Shown piece by piece: positions 7,628-16,552 of a stretch of DNA of 64,000 nucleotides (positions are counted from its first letter, which is position 1; each line of letters begins with the position of its first letter). The translations under genes were made by a program, and so were the position numbers. Under the pieces are notes generated by a model that was not told the DNA's origin, made no database searches, and saw nothing but the letters and a program-made list of their open reading frames with translations. The DNA comes from an uncultured Agathobacter sp. (lineage in GTDB: Bacteria > Bacillota > Clostridia > Lachnospirales > Lachnospiraceae). The stretch spans positions 323,467-387,466 of the forward strand of contig CAKRNE010000002.1 in assembly GCA_934365945.1 (NCBI GenBank), read 5' to 3'.

Positions 7628-7658
7628 ACTATATCACTTGGAGTCCACTCCAAGTCAA
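7628..7658 (-). promoter_or_regulatory. MerR-type promoter with 19-bp spacer and operator dyad
   Basis: On the - strand: TTGACT (7653-7658), a 19-base spacer, TATAGT (7628-7633). The spacer is filled by the perfect dyad ACTTGGAGT-CC-ACTCCAAGT (7636-7655). An over-long spacer with a central dyad is the hallmark of promoters that MerR proteins activate by DNA distortion, and it directs merR and the Dxs-type gene. Confidence 0.85.
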
Positions 7659-7768
7659 GAGTTTTTCATATATTTTGTTGTTTCATCTGTTTTGTATACA
7701 TAAAAATATTATTGTGCTATAATCTCAATGATAAAATTTAAAAAAGATTTCACACTCGGAGGAAAAAT

Positions 7769-8791
7769 ATGAACTATACAGAATGTATCGAAAATGCCAG
7801 ACCACGTCTGGGTAAATATTGCAAGGCTTGTCCTGAATGCAACGGCCGCGCATGCAAAAACCAGATGCCCGGTCCCGGCTCAAAGGGTATCGGTGACACA
7901 GCCATACGCAACTATGACAAATGGAAGGAAATCCGTGTAAACATGGATACTATTGCCGAGAATAAGCCTGTAGACACCTCTCTCTCACTCTTTGGCCGCA
8001 CTTTCAAATATCCAGTATTTGCAGGCCCTGTCGGTGCAGTACAGCTTCACTACGGAGACTGTCTGGATGATGTAACATACAACGATATTCTCGTGTCAGC
8101 CTGTGCAAAGAACGGCATCGCAGCTTTCACAGGCGATGGAACTGACCCAAACGTCATGGTTGCAGCAACAAAGGCTATCAAAAATGCAGATGGTGCCGGA
8201 ATACCTACCGTAAAGCCATGGAACATTGAGACCATACGTGAGAAAATGGAGCTGGTACATGAATCAGGCGCATTTGCAGTAGCTATGGATATCGATGCAG
8301 CCGGTCTTCCATTCCTCAAAAATCTCGATCCGCCAGCAGGAAGCAAAACAGTCTCAGAGCTTCGCGATATCATACAGATGGCCGGAACCCCATTTATTGT
8401 AAAGGGAATTATGACCGTAAAGGGTGCTCTTAAGGCAAAAGAAGCAGGCGCAAGTGCTATTATTGTATCAAACCACGGTGGACGTGTACTTGACCAGTGT
8501 CCTGCCACTGCTGAGGTGCTTGAAAGCATCGTAAAGGCTCTTGAAGGCTCTGGTATGAAGATACTCGTAGATGGTGGCATCAGAAGCGGCACAGACGTCT
8601 TTAAAGCCCTTGCACTGGGTGCAGACGGAGTTGTTATCGCAAGACCGTTTGTAACGGCTGTATACGGTGGAGAAGCCGATGGTGTGCGTGCTTACATAGA
8701 CAAGATCGGCACAGAGCTTGAAGACACCATGAAAATGTGTGGAGTGTCCTCGCTTGATGAAATCACAAGGGACTGTGTGATGACCTTCTAG
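7769..8791 (+). CDS. FMN-dependent alpha-hydroxy-acid oxidizing enzyme
   Basis: A 340-residue TIM-barrel flavoenzyme of the lactate/glycolate dehydrogenase family, which oxidises an L-2-hydroxy acid with FMN. Clear family signatures are FVKGI-like FIVKGIMT, the catalytic-histidine motif SNHGGRVLD, ILVDGGIRSGTDVFKALALGADGV and an Arg-containing IARPF. It carries an N-terminal extension with four cysteines (KYCKACPECNGRACKNQ), absent from classic members but common in anaerobic Firmicutes relatives, possibly a metal or redox site. The substrate is unknown. GGAGG precedes the ATG and a TATAAT box sits at 7718-7723. It is divergent from the MerR operon, so the regulator could also act here. Confidence 0.85.
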   Translation: MNYTECIENARPRLGKYCKACPECNGRACKNQMPGPGSKGIGDTAIRNYDKWKEIRVNMDTIAENKPVDTSLSLFGRTFKYPVFAGPVGAVQLHYGDCLDDVTYNDILVSACAKNGIAAFTGDGTDPNVMVAATKAIKNADGAGIPTVKPWNIETIREKMELVHESGAFAVAMDIDAAGLPFLKNLDPPAGSKTVSELRDIIQMAGTPFIVKGIMTVKGALKAKEAGASAIIVSNHGGRVLDQCPATAEVLESIVKALEGSGMKILVDGGIRSGTDVFKALALGADGVVIARPFVTAVYGGEADGVRAYIDKIGTELEDTMKMCGVSSLDEITRDCVMTF

Positions 8792-8821
8792 TTTAGAAAA
8801 CATGCTTTCTGCTTTTGGTTA

Positions 8822-9754
8822 TTATATAAACTCTTCATACAAAAGCACCATAACCGGCATCGTCACTACAGCACAAAGCGTTGTCACTACATTTATAGCG
8901 CTGGCATATCTCGAATCATTGCCATACACCTGACACATCTGTGTGACAGTCGATGCAGAAGGTGTAATAAGCGCTAAGAAAACAATAAGCATAATCTTTG
9001 GCGCATCTGCAGAAAGATATGCCAGATGGCTGATTTTAATAAGAATAAGAGATATCACCGGAACCAGAATCATTCTAAGAAAGGTAACAAAATATACCCT
9101 TCTATTGGCAAAAACCTTCTTTAAATCCATCCCTGCAAAGAGCATGCCTGTCACAATCATGCTCGCAGGGCCAATCATACTGCCGACAGAACCGATTGTG
9201 TCATTAATAATCTGCGGCAGATGAATCCTCGTAAAGAAAAGCACCACACCTATCACTATGGAAATCATATTGATATTAAGTACAATCTTTCGCCAGTCAT
9301 ATGAGCTCTCGCGGCTTATAATCTTTTTGCAGTGAGTCCACAAAAACACTAACTGCACACTCATGAAGGCACAGCCGTAAAGCACCCACTCCTGTCCCAG
9401 TATAAATGTCACAATCGGGACAATCAGATTGCCTGAATTTGAATAATAAACTGATGCTACCTCCACCTCATTCATATGGAAAAGCCTGCCAATAGCAGAA
9501 ATAACAAACAGCAAAACTAACTGTAAAAGCACAGATGCCGCAAGTGCAATCAAAAGACCGTTCACTGTTTTGGAAGTGTAATCCACCTGAAAAGCATTGA
9601 TAATAACACACGGTATGATCAGATACAGCACAATCTTTGATAAAACCTTGCTGTCCTCATCCTTCACAATACCTGCTTTCACGATAATAAAGCCCATTAA
9701 AATCATGATAAAAAGCTCTATTATCTGTTCCATTAAAAGTATACTGATATGCAT
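8822..9754 (-). CDS. AEC-family (auxin efflux carrier-type) membrane transporter
   Basis: A 310-residue integral membrane protein with about ten hydrophobic segments in two five-helix halves, matching the bacterial AEC/Mem_trans family (malate, malonate or other organic-anion carriers). Recognisable parts are GFIIVKAGIVKDED near the start, YYSNSGNLIVPI in the middle and TPSASTVTQMCQVYG near the C terminus. The ATG at 9754 is preferred over that at 9763 because GCAGGAG abuts the latter. Substrate is not predictable from sequence; the neighbouring hydroxy-acid oxidising enzyme, convergent and 30 bases away, would fit an organic-acid carrier but the genes do not share a transcript. Confidence 0.85.
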   Translation of the reverse strand: MHISILLMEQIIELFIMILMGFIIVKAGIVKDEDSKVLSKIVLYLIIPCVIINAFQVDYTSKTVNGLLIALAASVLLQLVLLFVISAIGRLFHMNEVEVASVYYSNSGNLIVPIVTFILGQEWVLYGCAFMSVQLVFLWTHCKKIISRESSYDWRKIVLNINMISIVIGVVLFFTRIHLPQIINDTIGSVGSMIGPASMIVTGMLFAGMDLKKVFANRRVYFVTFLRMILVPVISLILIKISHLAYLSADAPKIMLIVFLALITPSASTVTQMCQVYGNDSRYASAINVVTTLCAVVTMPVMVLLYEEFI

Positions 9755-9794
9755 AAAAATCATCTCCTGCTTTAAATATTTATGTCTTAAAAGT

Positions 9795-9840
9795 CATGGC
9801 ACCGCAAGTATCATGTTTAAAAATGATACTTATGCTGCCA
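9795..9840. repeat. Large interrupted hairpin between the AEC and ABC-F genes
   Basis: AAGTATCAT (9806-9814) pairs with ATGATACTT (9823-9831), and beyond a 4-base internal bulge ATGGCA (9795-9800) pairs with TGCCAT (9835-9840). It has no T-run on either strand. It lies in the leader of the AEC gene (- strand) after the ABC-F stop, so a regulatory leader or processing site is possible. Confidence 0.5.
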
Positions 9841-9884
9841 TATTAATTTCATTTATTATTTGCAAATATTCAGTTACCTTTATT

Positions 9885-11438
9885 TTATAATCTCGTAGTC
9901 CACTTTGAACAATCCCACACATCCGTTGCAAGCCCATCATAGAAATCCGGCTCGTGGCATACCATCAGTATGCTGCCCTTGTATTCCTTTAAGGCACGTT
10001 TTAACTCATCCTTAGCATCCACATCCAGATGGTTGGTAGGCTCATCCAAAAGCAAAATATTGGTCTCTCTGTTTATCAACTTGCACAGGCGTACCTTTGC
10101 CTGCTCACCACCGCTCAACACACGCACCTGGCTTTCAATATGCTTTGTCGTCAGACCACACTTGGCAAGCGCGCTTCGCACCTCATACTGCGAAAATGCA
10201 GGAAACTCGTTCCATATTTCCTCAATGCATGTGGTTGTAACCGACTGATCCATCTCCTGCTCAAAATACCCAATTTCCAGATAATCTCCAAGTGTAACAC
10301 TTCCTGAAAGCGGCTTTATCAGCCCAAGAATACTCTTAAGCAATGTCGTCTTTCCAATGCCGTTTGCGCCGGTAAGAACAATCTTTTGTCCCCTCTCCAT
10401 CTCCAGGTCGAGAGCGGATGAAAGCGGATCATCATAGCCGATGACCAGGCCATTTGTCTGAAAAATATAACGCCCCGGAGTACGCGCAGTTTTGAAATTG
10501 AACTCCGGCTTTGGCTTTTCAGCAGCCAGCTCAATAACATCCATCTTGTCAAGCTTCTTCTGACGTGACATCGCCATATTTCTTGTAGCAACACGCGCCT
10601 TATTTCTCGCCACAAAATCCTTCAGCTCTTTAATCTCCTGCTGCTGTTTGTTGTACGCAGCCTCAAGCTGGGCTCTCTTCATCTCATAGACTTCCATAAA
10701 CTTGTCATAATCCCCGACATATCTGTCGAGCTTCTTATTATCCATGTGATAAATGAGATTTACCACGCTATTCAGAAACGGTATGTCGTGAGAAATGAGA
10801 ATAAACGCATTCTCATAATCGTTCAGATATCGCTTAAGCCACTCAATATGCTCCACATCCAGATAATTGGTAGGCTCATCCAAAAGCAGAATATCCGGCT
10901 TCTCCAAGAGGAGCTTTCCCATCAGCACCTTGGTTCTCTGACCACCGCTTAAATCGGTCACATCCTTATCCAGCCCCAGGTCTAAAAGTCCAAGAGCCCT
11001 TGCAACCTCCTCAACCTTTGCATCAATCATATAGAAATCATGCATGGTAAGCATGTCCTGAATCGTGCCGGCTTCCTCCATCAGCTTATTCATCTCATCC
11101 TCGTCCACATCGCCAAGACGCGCATATATGTCGTTCATCTCATTTTCCATGTCATAAAGGAAATCAAATGCAGAGGAAAGCACGGAGCCGATAGTCATGC
11201 CCTTTTCAAGCGCTGTGTGCTGATCAAGATAACCCACACGCACCTTCTTGGCCCACTCTATTTTACCCTCATCAGGCATAAGCCTGCCTGTAATAATATT
11301 CATAAAAGTCGATTTTCCCTCACCGTTTGCACCGACAAGCCCAATATGCTCGCCCTTCAACAGTCTGAAGGAAACATCCTCAAAAATAGCACGGTCGCCA
11401 AAGCCATGGCTTAGGTGCTCTACGTTTAAAATACTCAT
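9885..11438 (-). CDS. ABC-F family ATPase
   Basis: A 517-residue soluble protein with two ABC ATPase domains and no membrane segment, the ABC-F layout (ribosome-associated translation factors; some give antibiotic protection). Domain 1 has Walker A GANGEGKST, signature LSGGQRTK and Walker B ILLLDEPTNYLD; domain 2 has GANGIGKTT, LSGGEQAK and ILLLDEPTNHLD. Between them (about 240-320) is the basic helical P-site linker with KQQQEIKELKDFVARNKA. The linker is of moderate length and the protein resembles YbiT/YkpA-type housekeeping members rather than known resistance factors. It stands as a single gene on the - strand. Confidence 0.92.
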   Translation of the reverse strand: MSILNVEHLSHGFGDRAIFEDVSFRLLKGEHIGLVGANGEGKSTFMNIITGRLMPDEGKIEWAKKVRVGYLDQHTALEKGMTIGSVLSSAFDFLYDMENEMNDIYARLGDVDEDEMNKLMEEAGTIQDMLTMHDFYMIDAKVEEVARALGLLDLGLDKDVTDLSGGQRTKVLMGKLLLEKPDILLLDEPTNYLDVEHIEWLKRYLNDYENAFILISHDIPFLNSVVNLIYHMDNKKLDRYVGDYDKFMEVYEMKRAQLEAAYNKQQQEIKELKDFVARNKARVATRNMAMSRQKKLDKMDVIELAAEKPKPEFNFKTARTPGRYIFQTNGLVIGYDDPLSSALDLEMERGQKIVLTGANGIGKTTLLKSILGLIKPLSGSVTLGDYLEIGYFEQEMDQSVTTTCIEEIWNEFPAFSQYEVRSALAKCGLTTKHIESQVRVLSGGEQAKVRLCKLINRETNILLLDEPTNHLDVDAKDELKRALKEYKGSILMVCHEPDFYDGLATDVWDCSKWTTRL

Positions 11439-11490
11439 GTATACCTCTCTTCAAGATTTTATTTGTACAATATGGCACTTTCTTCAAAAT

Positions 11491-12540
11491 TTAGTCCGAA
11501 TGTCCATATTGTTTTGTCAGTCTTTCAAGCTCCTCATGAACCTCTTTCACCAGATTCTCAGGTCCTATTATCTTAAAATTATCCCCCATTGCCATAATCC
11601 AATGAATAAAAAGCTTGTTATCAGCTACTTTCACAAAAACGCGCGAATGAGCTTCATCCTTTTTTAAGATCGTCACATCGGTTCCAAACCTGTCAATCAG
11701 GACACCTATAGCGCTGTTTTTGCACAGTATCTCAGCCTTTATCTCTTCTCCGTTGTACATACCAAACTTTGATTTGCCATAAGAAGCAATATCAAGTTTT
11801 TTGAGCTTCTCCCTTCCCTCACGGACTTTATTTTCAATCAGGATATTCTTCATCTTGTCTACACGGTAATGATGAATATCCTTTACATGTGTATCATGGT
11901 CATATCCAATCAGATAATAATTGCCATCATTCCACAGCAGCCCCCATGGACTGACATGATATCTGGCGCCGTCATGCTTCACCTCAAGCTCTTTTTTCGT
12001 ATTCCACCGGCAATATTGAAACGAAAGGCTTGAATTATTTGAAATTGCATTGTGTATGGCATCGACATTTTTCATGATGTCGCTATTCATGGTTTTCACT
12101 CTTCCGGCAACATATACCTGACGCTGCAGAGTAGCAGCCTCCTGTCTGCTTGTAAGGCTCTCCAGCTTCTTAATAAGCTCATTGGATTTCTCCTCAGTGA
12201 TGAACTTGGCAGCCGCGACAGAATCCACCAAAAGCTTAAGCTCCGCAAGCTCAAACGCCCTGCCAATCACCTGATAATGAACTGTCCTGCCATACTGCGT
12301 CTTTTTGGTTTTGATACCAAAATCATTCAGCTGGGCTATATCATCATACAGACTTTTTCTCGCGGCTGTGACATCGTACGCATGCAGCTTATTTAAAATC
12401 TCATCAAGCGTAATATCATGGTTTGCATCCGTATTATTCAAAAGAATTTTCGCCAGATACAAAAGCTTAAGTTTTTGCTTGCTCCGTGCTCCCTTAGATT
12501 GATTCTCGGCAATCAGCTCATTGTTTTCCGTTTCACTCAT
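11491..12540 (-). CDS. WYL-domain helix-turn-helix regulator
   Basis: A 349-residue cytoplasmic transcription regulator. An N-terminal winged helix (about 18-80, with ITLDEILNKL, TAARKSLYDDIAQLNDFGI) is followed by a WYL domain (about 150-230) containing YHVSPWGLLWNDGNYYLIGYD, and a C-terminal WCX-like segment ending near RLTKQYGHSD. WYL domains sense ligands, often nucleic acids or nucleotides; the target is unknown. The ATG at 12540 follows GGGGAG by ten bases; the upstream in-frame GTG at 12546 is too close. It is transcribed toward abcF, with crcB behind it. Confidence 0.9.
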   Translation of the reverse strand: MSETENNELIAENQSKGARSKQKLKLLYLAKILLNNTDANHDITLDEILNKLHAYDVTAARKSLYDDIAQLNDFGIKTKKTQYGRTVHYQVIGRAFELAELKLLVDSVAAAKFITEEKSNELIKKLESLTSRQEAATLQRQVYVAGRVKTMNSDIMKNVDAIHNAISNNSSLSFQYCRWNTKKELEVKHDGARYHVSPWGLLWNDGNYYLIGYDHDTHVKDIHHYRVDKMKNILIENKVREGREKLKKLDIASYGKSKFGMYNGEEIKAEILCKNSAIGVLIDRFGTDVTILKKDEAHSRVFVKVADNKLFIHWIMAMGDNFKIIGPENLVKEVHEELERLTKQYGHSD

Positions 12541-12618
12541 ATACACTTATCTCCCCATCGATTTGTATTGTCTATTCAGAATCACACCACTCGCGTTCGC
12601 AAAACCACCCGATACTCA

Positions 12619-12984
12619 TCACTTGATTATTGCAGCAAGTTTTTCACCACACATTACACCAAATATACATCCTAAACAGCTCAACACCACATATCCGCAT
12701 CCGAGCAGACAGTGATTATGTTCAAACAGATTATAGGATTCCAGCGAAAATGTAGAAAAGGTGGTAAAGCCACCGCATACACCGGTCTTCCAAAATAAAA
12801 CCATATTTTTGGATACTCCATCCCTGGCACTTGTGATTCCGACAATAAAGCCAATCAGAATTGCACCGAGTACATTGGTAACTAAAGTCAAAAAAGGAAA
12901 CTCAGTTTTTAAAGGTATAAGACTGATGGCATATCTGGCCATTGCACCTACGGCACCGCCCAGTGCTACAAATAAAAAATTCAT
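12619..12984 (-). CDS. crcB: Fluoride channel CrcB/FluC
   Basis: A 121-residue, four-helix membrane protein of the CrcB/Fluc family, dual-topology dimeric channels that export fluoride. Signatures are GGAVGAMARY at the N terminus, TNVLGAILIGF in helix 2 and GVCGGFTTFSTFSLE in helix 3 with the conserved phenylalanines and polar track. Many Firmicutes carry two adjacent copies; only one is here, so it must function as a homodimer or pair with a distant copy. It starts 12 bases after the nitroreductase stop and probably shares its transcript. I saw no fluoride riboswitch upstream. Confidence 0.93.
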   Translation of the reverse strand: MNFLFVALGGAVGAMARYAISLIPLKTEFPFLTLVTNVLGAILIGFIVGITSARDGVSKNMVLFWKTGVCGGFTTFSTFSLESYNLFEHNHCLLGCGYVVLSCLGCIFGVMCGEKLAAIIK

Positions 12985-12996
12985 AACGGTAATCTC

Positions 12997-13515
12997 CTAT
13001 ATGTAAAACACGCGATTCTCTTTTCTCGGAATCACGTCAGGATAATCTCCATCAACATATCCAATAGCACAATGTCCGATTCCCTCATACTCATCCTCGA
13101 TGCCAAGTGATTTAAGAAGCTCCTTACCCCAGTCAGACTCAAACTCTTCCTTCGCGCGGTGAATCCAGCAGCTTCCAATACCAAGATCATGTGCTGCAAG
13201 CATCAGGTTTCCCATCACAAGACTGCCATCATAAACATGTGTAGGCCAGTCCTTCTTTCCAAGAACGATAAGAATAACCGGCGCACCGTAAAATGGATCA
13301 GTATTGCTGCCCATTATGTCGGCATTTCTCTTAGCAATTTCATCCCTAATTTCCTTGTTTGTCACCTGAATAATGATGGTATTCTGTGCACCTCTGCCGT
13401 TTGCCGCAAAGGTCCCTGCCTCAATTATCCGGTCAAGGATGTCCTGCGGAATCATATCCGGCTTGAATTTGCGAATGCTTCTTCTGGTTTTCATTTCTTC
13501 TAATACTTTGCTCAT
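12997..13515 (-). CDS. Nitroreductase-family flavoprotein
   Basis: A 172-residue FMN-dependent NAD(P)H oxidoreductase of the nitroreductase superfamily. It has the N-terminal TRRSIRKF motif that binds the FMN phosphate, APVILIVLGKK, a central GNLMLAAHDLGIGSCWI and the C-terminal GHCAIGYVDGDYP. The short length fits small clostridial members. Substrate unknown (quinones, nitro compounds or flavins). AGGAG precedes the ATG. A TTGACA box (13736-13741 on the - strand) with CTTAAT 17 bases on could be its promoter, giving a leader of about 190 bases. crcB follows in the same transcript. Confidence 0.9.
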   Translation of the reverse strand: MSKVLEEMKTRRSIRKFKPDMIPQDILDRIIEAGTFAANGRGAQNTIIIQVTNKEIRDEIAKRNADIMGSNTDPFYGAPVILIVLGKKDWPTHVYDGSLVMGNLMLAAHDLGIGSCWIHRAKEEFESDWGKELLKSLGIEDEYEGIGHCAIGYVDGDYPDVIPRKENRVFYI

Positions 13516-13795
13516 GATTTTATTCTCCTATTAATTCTAAAAAATTTATAATCTTTCTGGCATCATAAAAAGCCGAACTGTTAGCGCCTATTGCAGCCTT
13601 TTGATTAATTTCAGTAGATATAATTGCATAATACATATTTGTTCCCCATTTTAGGTATTATGCAGTAATTAAGCATAATTTGCAAGTATGCATAAATACT
13701 GCATATGTTATTATTAAGCATCTATATCGTATAATTGTCAAATCAGATTTTTTATCTCATTAAACACTTTTTTAAGTATCCATTTGAAATGATAT
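13516..13795. other. Leader/intergenic stretch before the nitroreductase gene
   Basis: AT-rich, with no gene. It holds a possible - strand promoter (TTGACA 13736-13741, CTTAAT 13713-13718) and a set of interleaved ATGC/GCAT-containing repeats (13650-13715), including ATTATGC paired with GCATAAT, which may be an operator. No riboswitch was recognised. Confidence 0.4.
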
Positions 13796-14002
13796 TTACA
13801 ACAATTCCTTCAGCTTCACCATCCCATCCTCAGACAACGTAACACCCTTTCCCATCTTCTCGTGTTCCGGTGCCCAGTCTCTGATATCGTACTTTGGTTC
13901 TCCACCATTCCATGAAATTCTGTTGAGTTCCTTTGTCCATCCTTTGGCACTTTCTGAGAGGATGCCGATGTGTTCTACTATTTCATATTTAAAATCTGCC
14001 AT
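13796..14002 (-). CDS. ydbC: YdbC-like PC4/p15 nucleic-acid-binding protein
   Basis: A 68-residue protein matching the YdbC family, small bacterial relatives of the eukaryotic coactivator PC4 that bind single-stranded DNA as dimers. The family-typical features are FKYEIVEHIGILSES, then KGWTKELNRISWNGGEPKYDIRDW and the closing helix TLSEDGMVKLKELL. Length is normal for the family. AGAAAGGAT precedes the ATG. It sits alone at the leader-distal end of the CRISPR array; its tie to CRISPR, if any, is only by position. Confidence 0.88.
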   Translation of the reverse strand: MADFKYEIVEHIGILSESAKGWTKELNRISWNGGEPKYDIRDWAPEHEKMGKGVTLSEDGMVKLKELL

Positions 14003-14135
14003 TTCTATAAATCCTTTCTGTTAGAATTGGAAATATTATAGTTGTTAATCATTAGTTGTTAGATGAAATTTCCACTCAGCTAGTGGAAAATCTTTTATTT
14101 TGCAATCTCATAAAATAATAAAAAATATACTGCTC

Positions 14136-14168
14136 CCAGATTGTCGACACAATGTGTCGATAATCTGG
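14136..14168. repeat. 15-bp inverted repeat at the far end of the CRISPR array
   Basis: CCAGATTGTCGACAC (14136-14150) and GTGTCGATAATCTGG (14154-14168) pair with one G-T and a 3-base loop. On the - strand, the array's transcription direction, a TTTTTT follows about 12 bases later, so it may end the pre-crRNA, though the T-run is distant. Confidence 0.6.
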
Positions 14169-14204
14169 AAACGGTGAAAACTTGACTTCGTATTCTTATA
14201 TATT

Positions 14205-15820
14205 ACTTTAATCAATCATTGATTTACAAATCTCACAAACTGGGGTCAAGTCCCACTGCCGGCACTATTTGTTTTTTAACTTATTGATTTAACAAAGCTC
14301 TCAAACCCGTCGGAGGGCGCTTGACCGTCAACTATTGTTTTGTAACTTATTGATTTAACAAAGCTCTCAAACCCAGAAGGTTGCTTTCATCAACCTGTGT
14401 TTGTTTTGTAACTTATTGATTTAACAAAGCTCTCAAACAAGTCTCTTGGATATATCAGCGAGGATGGGTTTTGTAACTTATTGATTTAACAAAGCTCTCA
14501 AACTCTGTCGTCGCCATTTCCCCAGGCTCCGGCGTTTTGTAACTTATTGATTTAACAAAGCTCTCAAACCAATTGGCTCTATATCACTCATAGTTCTGTG
14601 TTTTGTAACTTATTGATTTAACAAAGCTCTCAAACGCTAAACATGCCGTAGATTTAGCGAATAAAGTTTTGTAACTTATTGATTTAACAAAGCTCTCAAA
14701 CGATGAAGCATCGGCACAGCTCAATAGCAGGGTTTTGTAACTTATTGATTTAACAAAGCTCTCAAACCTTAATGTTGCAGTATTTTGTAAGGAACTCGTT
14801 TTGTAACTTATTGATTTAACAAAGCTCTCAAACCGCTTGCTCTTTGTACTGCGTTTCTGTCGGTTTTGTAACTTATTGATTTAACAAAGCTCTCAAACGT
14901 TGGATTTTCATTAATATATTTCATCGGCGTTTTGTAACTTATTGATTTAACAAAGCTCTCAAACCCTGTGTGGCTACTCCGTAATCTGTTCCGGGTTTTG
15001 TAACTTATTGATTTAACAAAGCTCTCAAACGCTTCGTGATGTAGTTCGCCATTCCTGACAGTTTTGTAACTTATTGATTTAACAAAGCTCTCAAACTAGT
15101 TTTCAATGTTGTAGGAGACATACCAGTTTTGTAACTTATTGATTTAACAAAGCTCTCAAACGCTCACTGTACCCGTCCTTAATAAGCTTCAGTTTTGTAA
15201 CTTATTGATTTAACAAAGCTCTCAAACACTATTTTGTATGAGTCTCTCCTGTGATTTGTTTTGTAACTTATTGATTTAACAAAGCTCTCAAACAGCCAGA
15301 CAACAGACTTAACAGCCGCAAGTGTTTTGTAACTTATTGATTTAACAAAGCTCTCAAACTATCAGAGAGAGCGTCAAACCTATGCTGCTGTTTTGTAACT
15401 TATTGATTTAACAAAGCTCTCAAACCCGGTAGCGTTCCAGCATTTCTGCTTGTGTGTTTTGTAACTTATTGATTTAACAAAGCTCTCAAACAGACGTCCA
15501 CACAGTAGGACACCATCTCTCGTTTTGTAACTTATTGATTTAACAAAGCTCTCAAACAAAGAACTCAACCTTTGACTTGAGCTTCAGTTTTGTAACTTAT
15601 TGATTTAACAAAGCTCTCAAACAAGTCACTATGTTATATTTAATTGCTTTTTGTTTTGTAACTTATTGATTTAACAAAGCTCTCAAACAATCCCATTAGC
15701 GAATTTCTTAAATTCTTCGTTTTGTAACTTATTGATTTAACAAAGCTCTCAAACGATGATCCTACACAACAAGGCCCAGAAACTGTTTTGTAACTTATTG
15801 ATTTAACAAAGCTCTCAAAC
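14205..15820 (-). CRISPR. Type II-A CRISPR array, 24 repeats plus one degenerate repeat
   Basis: Twenty-four 36-base repeats start at 14271 and recur every 65-66 bases to 15785, with 29- or 30-base spacers. The repeat on the transcribed (-) strand begins GTTTGAGAGCTTTG and ends AAGTTACAAAAC, the usual type II-A form. Direction is fixed by the cas genes, the leader at 15821 and decay at the other end: the repeat at 14271 has one change and a further, badly decayed copy ends at 14240, exactly one 30-base spacer away. That makes 24 spacers, newest at 15755-15784. Reading frames across the repeats on the - strand are artefacts. Confidence 0.98.
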
Positions 15821-15880
15821 CTCAAATTTTTAATTGGTTATCACCGAACACTAATATATCTGCGAATATACTGTTAAATC
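15821..15880 (-). promoter_or_regulatory. CRISPR leader with ATTTGAG anchoring motif
   Basis: The 60 bases between the csn2 stop and the first repeat end, on the - strand, in ATTTGAG directly against the repeat. This is the leader-anchoring sequence known to direct spacer insertion in streptococcal type II-A systems. Confidence 0.8.
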
Positions 15881-16552
15881 TTATAATTCAATTATACACA
15901 TATCTTTATCAATTATCCAACCCTTTTCATCATTAATGGCAGGTGTCCTATGTGATTCTATAATAATTAAATGAATCTTACTGTAAATAATAAACTGATA
16001 AAATTGCTTAATGTCTTCAGGCGAAAAATAGTATTTTAAATTAGGAATAACAAAAATATCAATCATACATATTTCATGCATTAATTTGATATATTGTATC
16101 AATTTTTCTATAGTTGTTTCCGCATCCTGAGCGTTTTCTAAAGAAATAGCTTTCATTAATGTAATTAAATCTGTATCAAAATTATATTTTAAATTGTAAG
16201 GAACTGTAGAAATCACTTTGTCAAAATATTCAATAACAGCTTGTCTAAAGTGCATGAATTCACCTTGTAATAATAAATCATTCTGAAGTGAAAGTTCCTG
16301 ATATAATTTTGATATTATTTTTTTATCATTCTGATTGATATTAAATATATTATATATACATTCTATCTTTTGTGATATTTTCAGTTCCTTTGTATTATCA
16401 GAAAGTATAAAATTTCCATTATCACCTTTATATTGATTCCATAAGTCTTTAAGAAACTCTCTGTAGATTTTAGGATTTTCCACAGAAAGAATTAATATCT
16501 GATTTTCTTTTAATTCTAACTCTAAATTATAAAAAGTATTAACTAATCTCAT
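15881..16552 (-). CDS. csn2: CRISPR adaptation protein Csn2
   Basis: A 223-residue Csn2, the ring-forming, double-stranded-DNA-end-binding protein that works with Cas1-Cas2 and Cas9 in spacer acquisition and defines subtype II-A. The length matches the short (about 220-residue) streptococcal type. The N-terminal pattern MRLVNTFYNLELELKENQIL leads into the degenerate P-loop fold, and the central helical region carries FRQAVIEYFDKVIST and the C-terminal VIPNLKYYFSPEDIKQFYQF. Its first codons overlap the cas2 stop by four bases, so it is translationally coupled. It is last of the cas genes, followed directly by the leader. Confidence 0.93.
   Translation of the reverse strand: MRLVNTFYNLELELKENQILILSVENPKIYREFLKDLWNQYKGDNGNFILSDNTKELKISQKIECIYNIFNINQNDKKIISKLYQELSLQNDLLLQGEFMHFRQAVIEYFDKVISTVPYNLKYNFDTDLITLMKAISLENAQDAETTIEKLIQYIKLMHEICMIDIFVIPNLKYYFSPEDIKQFYQFIIYSKIHLIIIESHRTPAINDEKGWIIDKDMCIIEL

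Noticed and set aside
12985..13795. Fluoride riboswitch before the nitroreductase-crcB genes
   Set aside because: I looked for the conserved riboswitch core on the - strand and did not see it.
15380..15825. Two - strand reading frames of about 60 codons with repeated FESFVKSISYKT
   Set aside because: They are the CRISPR repeat read in one frame; the spacing, not selection for protein, keeps them open.
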